A stretch of DNA of 64,000 bases, taken from positions 642,899-706,898 of the forward strand of contig CM021315.1 in NCBI GenBank assembly GCA_010645155.1, read 5' to 3'. The notes beneath the pieces were generated by a model that ran no database searches, had not been told where the DNA came from, and worked only from the letters and a program-made list of their open reading frames with translations. The position numbers and the translations under genes were made by a program. This document shows, piece by piece, positions 30,324 to 41,030 of this stretch. How positions within the stretch are numbered: position 1 is the stretch's first letter; every line of letters begins with the position of its first letter. This DNA is from Tigriopus japonicus (lineage: Eukaryota; Arthropoda; Copepoda; Harpacticoida; Harpacticidae).

Positions 30324-33300
30324 CTAGTTCCAAAAACGATGGTTTTCGAACTCGGAGTAACTCCCGATAGCTCTGTGGGACATGATAGGGGGCAACATCA
30401 TATGTTGGCGATTCTTTTGGTGAAATGGCCTTCTATAACCGTATGGACGCGTTGGATCCTGTGATCGTCTATCGCTCACTTTTGTTCCGACGTTTGCATT
30501 ATTGCCTCGAAATTCTGGCTCCAAGGAGACCTCCTCCTCGACATAACCAGGTTTCAGCCAGTCCCAATCAAAATCGTTCAAGGGATCGCCATCATCGAAC
30601 TCTGGATTTTCATTTTTTGTGGGAGAGGAGGAGGTTTTTGGGATGTTTGCCGGAGCTAGACCATAATCAGAATAATCTGGGACTACTGGCACCCGTTGAC
30701 CAACCTGTTCCGGGTCATCGTAATAATCGAGTTCCGGATACGGCAGTGTTGGGGATGGCTCAAAATGTTGTGGCTGTTCCGAATGATTATTGTAGAGGGT
30801 ATTTCGGTCGCCGCCTGGTGAGGGACGGTCATAATAAGCATTCGGATTGAATTGATTGGATGGGTCCGGGTAAGGGATTCGATCGGATCTCAAAGGCTTC
30901 TTGTATTGTCGACGAGGAGAATTGCTTGTGGCTGGCGTTGGACGAGATGCCGGGAATGTTGGGGCTGGATCCTGATTTGTTTGGTATCGATCTTCGAAGC
31001 CTGGCGAGGGTGGAGCTGACTCCAGTTGTGACGGTGGCGCAAAATTTGACGAGTCTTTTTGGATTGGACGTTTAGAGTCAACATTGGAGTCTACCAAAGA
31101 AGAGAAGGCTTGATGATAGCTCTGCCAATTCTCCAATGGGCTGAAAAAAAAGCGAACCAAATTGTGTTACTTCATGCTTGCTGGCTGCATTTATGTCCTC
31201 CTCTCAACCACTCAATTCCAAGCAGTCATTGAAAGCATCCCACCTCGTTTTATGATTTACAAACGATTTTTCTCGGCCTGTTCGCGCGAACGAAAAGTGT
31301 CTGGTTCCGTTACCAACCAACTTACTGATTGCATGACGCAAAAAAGCACAATGGTTGTGTTCATCGACTAACAACTGAGGGGGAGAGAAAGAAAGAGAGA
31401 ATCTATCCGCCTCCTCCATAAATCGTCATCTGCGGGAGAATGATTTCAAGTGGACCTGAACGAGAGATCCATTTCTTTTTGTTTCTAGTATTGAAATTTC
31501 ATTTCAATTGATATTTGAAGATGGCCTTCAAAATGAACGAAATACAAGATGACTAAATCAGTGATCAACCCGAGTTGAAAAACCTTGAATTTCATAACGA
31601 AGCTACTTACTTTGTCCATTGTTCACGGACACGGACATTAGCCAAATTGAGGAAAGTACAATATATCATTTATCACACTTCAAGCCCCATATTACGCAGA
31701 AACTTTTTGGCATTGACATTCACGCCAATCTTTTAAAAACACGGTCGAGATTTGATAAACTGATTCTGATTGTGGAATACGCGATCAAAAACACCGGTAA
31801 GGAAGGATCTATTTCATTTTGGGGCGCGGGCTATTGTTAAAAGCGGATGGTTATATCAAGAACATTATTATTGGGCAAGAGTTCAGAGGGTGCTAGACGG
31901 CATTCAAACTCAGATTTTGAAAAATCTCTCTAAAGTTGTGTAATTTCGAGAATTCTCTCTATTTATTTTATTTAATATTCTCCTCACAACTTCTTAAGTT
32001 CTGGCCATTTTACAGATATTGATGTTGATTGCCAATCTCACTGAAGCTTTACAGGTTTTTTGTTCAAAATATAGGGCCTAGCTTGAGGAAGATTATTTCA
32101 TTTATGAATTGACTGACCATGTGAAGTATATCAAATTTCATTTCATACTTTTGAATCATCAAAAATATACCATCAAAAAATGTCTCGGGGATTAAGGGCG
32201 TGGGCATCTTGGACGTCGAAGTCGAAAGTAAAAACGTCTTCAAATCAATACATTTTAAGCATCGTCATAAACGTCATACCTCATGACGTCAAACGTCAAA
32301 TGACGTTACGTCATAAGTAGAGCAAGGATGAAAATGTTTAAAAAATGTTTTTACTTTTTTGGCCTTTTTTATGGATTTAACTTTTTCAATAAAAAAACTA
32401 TTTTTTTTTACTATTTTTAACCACATTTGAGTCCCACTGCAATTTTTTTGAATAAATATGGAACTTCCATATTTTGCTCTTTCATGCAATCATTCATGCT
32501 TTCATGTTTGGGGGTCCGGTGTATGTGCTCTTTGGGCCCTTTGAGTCTTGTGCTTTTCAAGTCCAGGGATAGTAACGAAAACTTACATAAAAACATTTTC
32601 TAATAGCTTTTGCAAACATTTCCGACAAACTGAAAATAAATAACAATTATTTGTTCATGCCATTTTCTCAAAACAAAGTTATTTCTCTGCAACAATTTTT
32701 CAAAATCTCTCTCAAAACAAGCTTTTGAAAGAGTACAAAAGATGGCGCTGTAAGACAAAAAAAAACTAGAATTGGATGTGGCTCCTCCAGGAAACTTACG
32801 GTAGATCCTTGGAACTACTTAAACCGCAATGGTAGCGATTACCGTATCATATTACAGACCTGCTGCCGTTAAGGCTGGTCTACACATGAAACAAAACGGC
32901 AAATATTTGGTCAAATCCAAGACAAAATTAGCTTGATGGCAAATATTATTTTCTGTTTGTCAAATATTTCTGACTTTGAACATGTTGAAAAATTATTTGT
33001 CCTTAGGCTAACTTTTTCTCGTCGACATTCGAAATACAAATCGATGCGTGCAGGGTGTCCAATCACGAAACAATTATTGTTAAGTAAAAAGTTTCAAATT
33101 AATGAATTGAAGGACAAAACAATAATCCTCAAACTTCTGGCATCAAGATAACCAAAATTGAACGTCATTTGTGAAAGATTGCAAGGATCCACGGAAATGG
33201 ACGACATCAAAAGTCATCGATAATCAGTTGGTAGTGTTATAGACTAGTCACATCTCAAGTGCGTCAACTGACAGGTTCAGAGGAGTTTACAAGGTAGCAA

Positions 33301-36300
33301 CGTTGCCAAGTGGCAGTTATGACTGCCAATGTTCACCAAAACCCAAGTCGACAAAACCAAATGCCAGTGGAGAGTAGAGGTCTTAAAATGGTTGGGGAGA
33401 CAAGAAGAGGACTGAAAATGACAGTGGATATTGTCAATGTCCATAGCGTGGCGCTATGCGTAAGACTTTCCATCCAAATTAAATGACACTGAAGGAAAGA
33501 AAGCCAGAAAGCAAGATTGAAAAAAATGTCGTTGAAAAGTGACAATATGTGGCAGTATACAATTCACTTTCTAAATTACGGGACTCTCCTAAAGGTGACT
33601 GGTTTTCAAACAGCTTTTGGCAGTGCTAGTTTGAAACAATTTGAAAAAATCGGCAACACTTTGGCCAAGGGGAAAAATATTTGACAAACTGCACGTTCAC
33701 GTGTAGAAGCAACAGAAAGGAAACATTTGGCAAACACCAAACATTTTCGGAATATTTGACAAATAATCTAGCCAAAATGTTTCATGTGTAGACCAGCCTT
33801 TAGCAGTCTAGACTTGCCAAAAAAGTCTCAGTTTTCAAGGGTCAGATTTTCGAAAAATGGTGCATTAAAGAGCTATGGCATGGTTAATGTATGTTGATAA
33901 TTATTGCATAGTAATTTAAAAAGAAAAGGAGACATTGGAAGCCTTCAATTGCACAATTATTTGTTTTCAGGTTTAGTTGCCCCAGGAACCGATCTCCTCT
34001 GGCCCATATTGTTATTCAATGTTTGGGCGTTCCTGATTCAAAAGTTCGGAAGAACCCTCTCAATTTATGTAGCGAAATTTTAGATAAAAGCAACAAAACA
34101 TATTTTTTTGCAAAACAAATGTCAAGAATTGCTATTCTAACTTCAAGTTGTGCAGATGAGAAAGGAATTGTTGCAATGACCAGGCCTGAATCTTCGTTGT
34201 AGCTACCTTACACTCTGTAGAGCGAGTATAAAAAAGTTTTTTCCTGCAGAGCAGAAATTCTTGACGTTTTACGATGTAGGTCAGCTTGGGTCAGCTGAAC
34301 ACCTGCAAAAAAGGAGAGTTGGCTGCGTCAACTATCTAGAATTTCTACTCTGCAGGAAAAAAACTTTTTTTTCCTCGCTCTACTCGTCAGAAACACAGGT
34401 CTTCCGAACTTTTTTTCCCGCCAAAATTCATAACATCACCAGTAATTCCTGCCATAATCTAATTGTCTACAAATCTTATAAGTGAACAAAACACCACAAC
34501 AAAGTACGAAACATAAGTCAAAAATAGTAATTTATTCATTCATGGTTGACTTTTCATCAAGTTCAGATAAATACTAGTACTAGTGCTCTAACTAGTACTT
34601 CAGCCTTGGGAGGGAGTTCCAAAAGTAATATTTAAATTTATCTGTATACTTTCATTTAATCCGGAGTTGACTTTTATATATACAATTATCTAAACTTTTC
34701 CATTACAAAAATGCATGATAGTCATTGCAACACATTGAAATGCTACCTGGCTGTAGATTTTCATGGATTTCGTAGCGTAGACTTTCTTGACTATGCTAAA
34801 AAGCTTAGATTTGGCAAGTTTTTTTTTTACTTTTTTGTTGTTCTTTTTTCAACTTTTTAAAAACTTTTTTCAATGTTTTTTTTCTATTTTTATGCCTTGC
34901 TCTAGTCATAAACAACAAACTAAAGAAAGACCAATGTATTAACAAGGAAAACAAATGAGGTATCAACGACATTTTATTTCTAATCCACGTACACAAAAAA
35001 GGACATGGTAAAATATGGCAGCATGCAGGCTAGTCCCAATAGTTGGAACGATACAGTTGGTCAATCTTATTGAATCCATCTTGCACTGGATTTCCTGGAG
35101 GAGGTAGTGCAGCCGAGTAATCTGGCTCATCGTATTCTTCAGGGGTGTGTTTTCTATACTCTGGTGGTTGGTTAATTCCGATGGATCGTTGTTGAGGAGT
35201 ATCGTGCCTGTTTTCAGATCCATTTGGAGAATCCGATCGCCTATTTAGCTGGCTCACATCTTCATGATCGATGGGCAGTTCTGCATCCACATTGTCATTA
35301 ACCAGAAACGTGAACTGTTTATGATAGTTGGACCAATCGTTCAAAGGGCTAAAACGGAGAAATCTCGTTTCAGATCCAATGGAGAAATTAGCGTCAGAGC
35401 CGGAAAGCGTTGTGGTTGAAGGACTCCATAAGGGTTTTTTTTTTTGCTTGTCGATGAAAACGGGTGAAAAGCGAGCGATCCGTGTCGTGTAACAAAACCA
35501 CCAGAACCTTCCTCAAAAAAGGTCATCCAAGTGTTTCATGACGACCCTAGGTGTGTGCGTTGCGTATGGTGTGTGCTGAAGTTCGTTTCGTAGACGTCGA
35601 CTGGCTTAGTTTGTTTGCACGTGTATTGCAGACATGATCCCTTTTTTACACTTTCTACACATTTCGTAGCCTTGCATTCAAGCCATGAAGTCGATGGATG
35701 CTGTTCATAAATGGCAAGAATTGTATCAGTGTCACTCACTGTGATACAAGTGATCCAGCTTCATTTCTGACCGTTTTGTTGTGTTCGTCTAACCATTCAC
35801 CGATGTTTTGGGTGCAAAATGTGGTTATGCTTTTTTGGGTGCAATTTGGAGATATTTACACTTCCCTACAGAGTTATTTTGATTTGTCAATTGTCAGGAC
35901 CAAGTCCTACCTGAAGTTATTTCGACCATTGGGATTGGAATAAACTTCGGCTCGAGATATATCACCTAAGCTTCTTGCCTTTTCTTGCACTTCGTTCAAA
36001 GTATTTCTGCACATTGAAAAAGAAAGGTTGTCCAGTGAAGCTTTGATACGTCAGTCGATTGGAAGATTTTCCGTAGTCAAGAAAACAAAATTCATGCACT
36101 ATAGTTTTAGGCGTCGTTGAAAGTGTTTTTTGAGCCCTACTTCCATAGATGACCATAATAAACAAGTGGAAAAATTACTTACACGAACTCTGTTAGTACT
36201 TGATTGGTGAATGTGCCGTGCTGATTGTGAATGAACTTCGAATCAACCCATCGAAGTGCACTCTCAGGAGCCTCAGTAACTAGAGCCTGCTTGTTCATGT

Positions 36301-37709
36301 CGGGCTGGAAAGAAAATGAGCAGAAAATAAGTTAAGCTTAGGTTTACATATTTGAATCACAAAAAGAAGTTTCGTGCAAGTTGTTGCTTTTATCGATTTG
36401 TGTGTCATCGTAGTAAAAAACGACACTAAGTAATCATGACTAATTCATGACTTTTGACCAATACTTACTCTATGACCAATGAGAGAGCTAGGAACGGCCG
36501 GCAAAGGGCTGGATTCTTCGTAGCCGCTTACTCCAAAGTTGTCATAAGAATCTTGCTCAGGTTTGTGGTTGTGGTTGTGGCGGATGTTGAAATGCTTTCT
36601 TTTGGCATTTGTTTGTGAGTCTGATGGATAATAGCCCGGTGCTTTTTCTTTAAAACCACTTGGTTTGTATCCGGGGTTAAAGGCTTCGGCTTGGAAACCT
36701 CGAGGAGGGTTAAATCCCTTGCTTGGACTGGGATGCTCGGGATAATTGTCATTTTCAGAGACCATGGGATAATTATCGTCGTGTGAGGAATCTGTAAAAG
36801 GCATAGGTTCTGGTAGAACGGGCTGGGGGTGGTGTTGATTCATGCCTTTGGATATGGGCACCATATATTTGCCTTTTGGGGGGAGGGGAACAGCATAAGG
36901 ATCAAACTCCTCAAAGGAGAGATTGTCATCGTCTTGAGTCAATTTTGGTATGGAAGTCTCTTGGTAGGTTTGTTTTCTCGGATTTGGGTAGTTACCATGG
37001 TAATGGTCATTATGAGACGCAGACTCTTGTTTCGCCTGTTTCTGCTTTTGGTTCTCTTGTGCCAGAAGCCTTAACTTTTGGTGACGTTCTTGACGCCGTT
37101 CCCTTTCTTCGTAATCCTGATATCGAGCTCGAAGAATATGCTCATAGGGTAAGCGGTTCTCATTAGCGCCGCTTGGCTTTTTTAAGTTTTGTCGCGTTCT
37201 CTGAAACTGCAAAAAAAGCATAAGAAATTCGAATCTATCTATCGACATTTTTTGATGTCATCTTGAATCTCAGTTCAGAAATTTTCTATTCCGTCACCTT
37301 TCTCGGCGATATTGTTCGTCCTCGTTTTCTGGTTCTCCCTCCGCCATTCCCGCCACCATTATTACCACCACCACCACCAAAATTGGGTGTTTTGTCAACG
37401 TCCCCGGATTCTTGGCCCCTTATTGGTGGGAGCAGAAAAGGAAAGCGTGGTTGGGGAGATTTCAGCCTTCGAAATCGTTTGACAGAGCTCTGTGGCTTTA
37501 AGCCCTGCAAATAGGACCAAACGGCCAATGTTTCAAAGCTCGCTCGCCTAATAAAGGTCACATCTCATTGAGCTGGTTTTGTGAAGCCGAGATGTGCGTA
37601 TGATTTGAAAGCGTAATAAAAAAGAGACTCTTACCAGTCCGTATGTGTCGAATATCAAGTGAATTGCAAAAAAATAGATCGAGAGAGAAGTCACGAGAGA
37701 GAGCTTCAT
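30324..37709 (-). CDS. Secreted proline-rich protein with alternative last exons
   Basis: I do not recognise this protein. Phase-compatible exons: 37709-37635 (exactly 25 codons, MKLSLVTSLSIYFFAIHL, a signal peptide), 37504-37298 (basic then Gly/Asn-rich), 37206-36469 (246 codons, a charged EERERRQERHQKLR stretch followed by Pro/Asn/His-rich sequence), and 36304-36183. These splice either to 35348-35030 (exon 5a) or to 31140-30324 (exon 5b). Both last exons start in the same phase, begin with a homologous segment (PLNDWSNYHKQF versus PLENWQSYHQAF), become Pro/Tyr-rich and end in a Trp plus one acidic or Asn residue. Products would be 486 or 652 residues. A secreted matrix, cuticle or peptide-precursor role is possible but only inference. 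No membrane segment follows the signal peptide. An acceptor lies 4 nt before the ATG. Confidence 0.75.
32872..33799. mobile_element. PIF/Harbinger-type non-autonomous element
   Basis: A 928-bp element with inverted ends AGGCTGGTCTACACATGAAAC / GTTTCATGTGTAGACCAGCCT, flanked on both sides by TTA (32869-32871 and 33800-33802). A 3-bp TTA/TAA duplication is the hallmark of PIF/Harbinger. Motifs such as AATATTTG are repeated near both ends. No transposase frame is present. It sits in the intron between exons 5a and 5b of the proline-rich gene. Confidence 0.8.
34218..34383. mobile_element. Short foldback MITE
   Basis: Arms 34218-34261 and 34339-34383 (GTAGAGCGAG...TTTCCTGCAGAG and its reverse complement) enclose a core of about 77 bp. 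Non-coding; target duplication unclear. Confidence 0.7.
34973..34978 (-). terminator. Polyadenylation signal of proximal terminal exon 5a
   Basis: TTTATT on the plus strand reads AATAAA on the minus strand, 52 nt beyond the exon 5a stop, so 5a can end its own transcript. Confidence 0.6.
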
Positions 37710-38164
37710 GATGCTGAAACAAATGGTGTACCACCGTGGGTTATAAATCAACACGTTACAATTAAGCACGACAAGCAGTAAAAATCTTCAAGCTATGGAG
37801 CAAGAAGAACATAGTCTAACCTTTTGATATTTTCACTTCCAGCACTTGGAGATGTTCTCAACCACTTTGTCAAAAATCTACTGACCGTCTACTGGTCTTC
37901 TGAAGTTTGTAGTCAATTTAAGCGCGCATGAACTGTGGAAATCATCGCTCCCGCCGTCCGTATATCTGAAAGAAACGAGGTTGCGTTTGTCAAGGTTGCA
38001 GACGTCTTTGCAGGGGTGCTCTGTTTCCAAGTTTTGGAAAATAAAATGTTTAGCACTAATCTAAAGATACCGCGCCGCCAGGGCCAAATTCGGGTGCTTG
38101 ACTAAACTGATTTGTTTTCAATGTTACTGCCCCCATTTTGACCTCCAGAATTTGTCCCTTCTAA

Positions 38165-38300
38165 AAGTTGTAGCACAGTCGTTAAACGCAAGACGTTCGT
38201 TTGGCCTATGGGTTCGATCCTCGGGGTTTCTCCATCAAGTCTATCGCCTCGAAAAGTGCTACTCAACAAGCCTAACAAGGGTCTTTTGCACTACAGGGTG
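38165..38300 (+). mobile_element. tRNA-derived SINE (copy 2)
   Basis: A box TAGCACAGTCGTTAAACG at about 38171 and B box GGTTCGATCC at 38211-38220, at tRNA-like spacing, followed by CGCCTCGAAAAGTGCTA as in copy 1 (8982-9115). There is no matching acceptor stem, so this is a SINE and not a tRNA gene. End approximate. Confidence 0.65.
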
Positions 38301-38603
38301 ACACATAAATCTTTGCCTGTTGGCAATCATAACAAAAACATTTATTTTTGCCTTACTAATTGCAAACGAAGAAGGTTTACAAAATGAAATATGCTCATCA
38401 GTCATTTACAAACTACTTTTATATTTTACACATTTTTGTCAGGTGGTAGGAAAACACCAAAATGAATTGACTCCCTAAGGCCCATTTTGATAAAATTTGA
38501 TGTGTCCATGATTTGAGAAGCACCCAAAGGATGATATACCATTGTCCCTTTATGGTTGGTTTCCGTGGATTCAAATTTTGATGATTGTTCAATGATCGTC
38601 AAA

Positions 38604-39819
38604 CAGGGTGGGCATTTTTCGACATCGAGAGCATTTTGGACACTAGGGTGTCCAAAAGTGTCCAAAAGTGTCCAAAAGTGTTCAAAAGTGTCCAAAAGTG
38701 TCCAAAAGTGTCCAAAAGTGTCCAAAAATACCCAGAAGGTGTCCAAAAATCCCCAGAGGGTGTCCAAAAATCCCCAAAAGATGTCCATAAGTGTCCAAAA
38801 GTCCAACAAACGTAAAAGAAAGTTGTACAAATCAGACGAAAAACCAGTTACACTACATAAGTAATTGAATTCTAAAGAATGCATGGTTGTGTACTTAAAC
38901 AAAAATAGTTCTATTAATGGGAACATTACTTGGAGAAATAAACTTTGACATGATAACTTTAACCCTTGGTCATGAGGCTAATTTGCCTCACTGATTACAA
39001 TAATATTATATATACATTTGTAAAACGTAAAAACAATTTGCATGTTTTGTTTATACAATATGGTAAAATGTGTGTAACTGTTCAAAATGTTTCAAGATTT
39101 ACATTTTATTTCCTCATCTGTAAACAAGAGTCTTGTCTTTTTTAATAGTAAAACAACACTGCTTTAATTCTTTGGCAAAAGCATTATAATACCCACATTG
39201 CAATCTGATATCAGTTTGAGTGTGCTTAATTATAGTTATTATTTTTTGGACAGTCAGGTCAAAAGACTTCTTGCCTCTTGGATGGGAAACACTTGCAACA
39301 ATGATAAACTTTGGAATATAAATCAAAATACAAATTAACCTTCTCTTGTCACAAATCAAGACACAATTAGCTTTAAAATGTACTCGCATACTATGTTTAA
39401 CATGAAGTGTGGTGTGAGCGTGTTATTAGTAGTCCCAGTCTCACATTCGTTTTTTTGTTTATTCCTTCAGTCGATCATTCTTTCCCACATTTTGGACGAT
39501 GCTCCGTGGTCAAATGAAAAGAGTGGAAAGTTCAAATGTCCAGTTTGGTCTTCAAGTTATTGGCTCATTTAATGTATTAAGTGTAAGTTTCTTATGCTGA
39601 ATTGACTTATTCTTGCTTAAATTTCGTCAAGTGACGTTTATTTTGGAGAGAAAGTTTGTAAAATGTTATTCTAAAAATGTTTTTAACCATTATTTTTCGA
39701 ATTACTATTTTTGGACACTTTTGGACACTCCTATTTTTGGACAGCCTTATTTTTGGACACTTTTGGACACCTTTTGGACAGGGGTGGACAAAATGTCCAA
39801 AAATCAAATGCCCACCCTG
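38604..39819. mobile_element. Non-autonomous hAT element with repeat-filled ends
   Basis: The element runs from CAGGGTGGGCATTT to AAATGCCCACCCTG, perfect 14-bp inverted ends, and is flanked by an identical 8-bp direct repeat, TCGTCAAA (38596-38603 and 39820-39827). CAGGG-type ends plus an 8-bp duplication define the hAT superfamily. Next to the left end is a tandem array of TGTCCAAAAG-like units; next to the right end the same unit recurs in the opposite orientation (TTTTGGACAC). No transposase frame is present in the 1.2 kb. A right end of the same family lies at 54833-54874. Confidence 0.9.
38646..38810. repeat. Minisatellite of about 10-bp units (subterminal hAT repeat)
   Basis: Around twelve units close to GTGTCCAAAA, first exact 10-mers (GTGTCCAAAA), then longer variants with AATCCCCAGAGG inserts. 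Matches the inverted units at 39705-39800. Confidence 0.85.
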
Positions 39820-40343
39820 TCGTCAAAAGAGCAAATCAGGTTTTATAACATGATGTGAATTCTGTTTGAGTCGGGTTGTATGAGTGTTGGAAAAATCCAA
39901 TGGAGGTTTTCAATTGTCTGGATGCACTGATCACTCGTATGAAAGCTTAAAGTATCTGATTGAAAGGTGTACAGCAAAAGTTATTTTTAGGTTTTGTTCT
40001 TTGAGTATTGAAAAGCAAAGGTATACAAGATATTGTCTTGTTTCTGAGGCGGCAAAGATTTATGTGTCACAGTTTAAGTCATCACTTAGATACCAATCAT
40101 CTCGTGGAACCTATTCAGCAAAGAATAATAGTTCTTTTTGAAAATTTTAAAACAAACCCTTAGCAGAAAATACATTATAGATACAAAAATAGAACGTAAC
40201 TAGGAAGACAAAATTGGCCCTTCGTCACTCAACCACTAGAAAGCCTAACTACTTTTGCCGAAATAGGGCTTTCTTATCCAATCGATAATTATGTGCCCAT
40301 GAGATTAAATGATCAGTTTGAAGACCTTCTTCTAGCCTTCGAC

Positions 40344-40830
40344 ATGATCCAATTTATAGTCCTAACACTTTTGCTCATGTCTTTCTCTGACGAGATTGGT
40401 AACGTATCTCCTGGGTGTTGGTCACTTCTGGTTCTTATTTTCCACAATCATTGATTTATTGACTTATTTCCTTAGGTGCAATTCAATGCTATACTGGAGA
40501 GAACACTGGGCCTTCCCAAAACGCCAAGGATTGCAGTGACAAGGTGACTCAATGCAAAAAAGAAATAAGAGGTGAGTCGAATACGATTTTCACCCTCCTA
40601 TCCAAAATGCTTTCTATTGGAGTTTCATTTCAGAACATCATGATGATAGTTTGCCAACAATCAATTACTATTGTGGGGGAAGCGACAACATTGAGCAGTG
40701 CGAAATTATTGACGGCTCTAACTTGAAAAAGACAGTTTGCACATGTACAGGAAACTTATGCAATCAAGCACACTCGGTTGCCTTCTTCCTGCCACTGATA
40801 ACTTTCAATATATTTGTGGCGTATGGTTAA
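40344..40830 (+). CDS. GPI-anchored Ly6/three-finger domain protein
   Basis: Three short exons join in phase: 40344-40398, 40476-40571 and 40634-40830, giving 115 residues. Residues 1-16 (MIQFIVLTLLLMSFSD) are a signal peptide. The mature part has eight cysteines in a Ly6/uPAR-like order: an opening IQCYTG, DCSD, QCKK, YYCGG, EQC and a closing VCTCTGNLCNQ, whose CxCxxxLCN ending is diagnostic. The last 18 residues are hydrophobic (HSVAFFLPLITFNIF), as expected for a GPI-attachment signal. Such proteins are small surface proteins; insect relatives act in ion-channel modulation, junction assembly or trafficking, but no specific orthologue can be named. Exons were too short to appear as long frames. 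AATAAA follows 47 nt after the stop and an acceptor precedes the ATG by 8 nt. Confidence 0.82.
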
Positions 40831-40876
40831 AGCCATTCTATCTGCAAAATATACTAGTAATTCCTCATTCTATTTC

Positions 40877-40882
40877 AATAAA
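40877..40882 (+). terminator. Polyadenylation signal of the Ly6 gene
   Basis: AATAAA 47 nt after the stop codon, about 150 bp before the start codon of the next gene. Confidence 0.65.
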
Positions 40883-41030
40883 GACAGCTATTATTTCCCA
40901 CTTTTTGAACGGTACTTTTCAAGGAAAGAATACAAGCTTCCTGGGCTGGTCTGCAATTTTGGCGGTCTGCCAAGAAAGTTACATGCAACTCTTTCGACTA
41001 CATTGATTAGTAATTTTGTTTAGTGAGAAA

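Noticed and set aside
30425..31075. Plus-strand frames of 141 and 71 codons
   Set aside because: They are antisense to terminal exon 5b of the proline-rich gene, which has phase, homology and polyadenylation support.
38646..38810. Regularly spaced short repeats, considered as a CRISPR-like array
   Set aside because: The units are contiguous with no unique spacers, lie inside a hAT transposon, and the genome is eukaryotic.
38426..38926. Minus-strand frame with repeats of FWTLLDTF-type units
   Set aside because: It is the translation of the GTGTCCAAAA minisatellite inside the hAT element, not a protein.
39378..39572. Signal-peptide-like frame upstream of the Ly6 exons
   Set aside because: It lies inside the hAT element; the exon at 40344-40398 supplies a signal peptide in the right phase instead.
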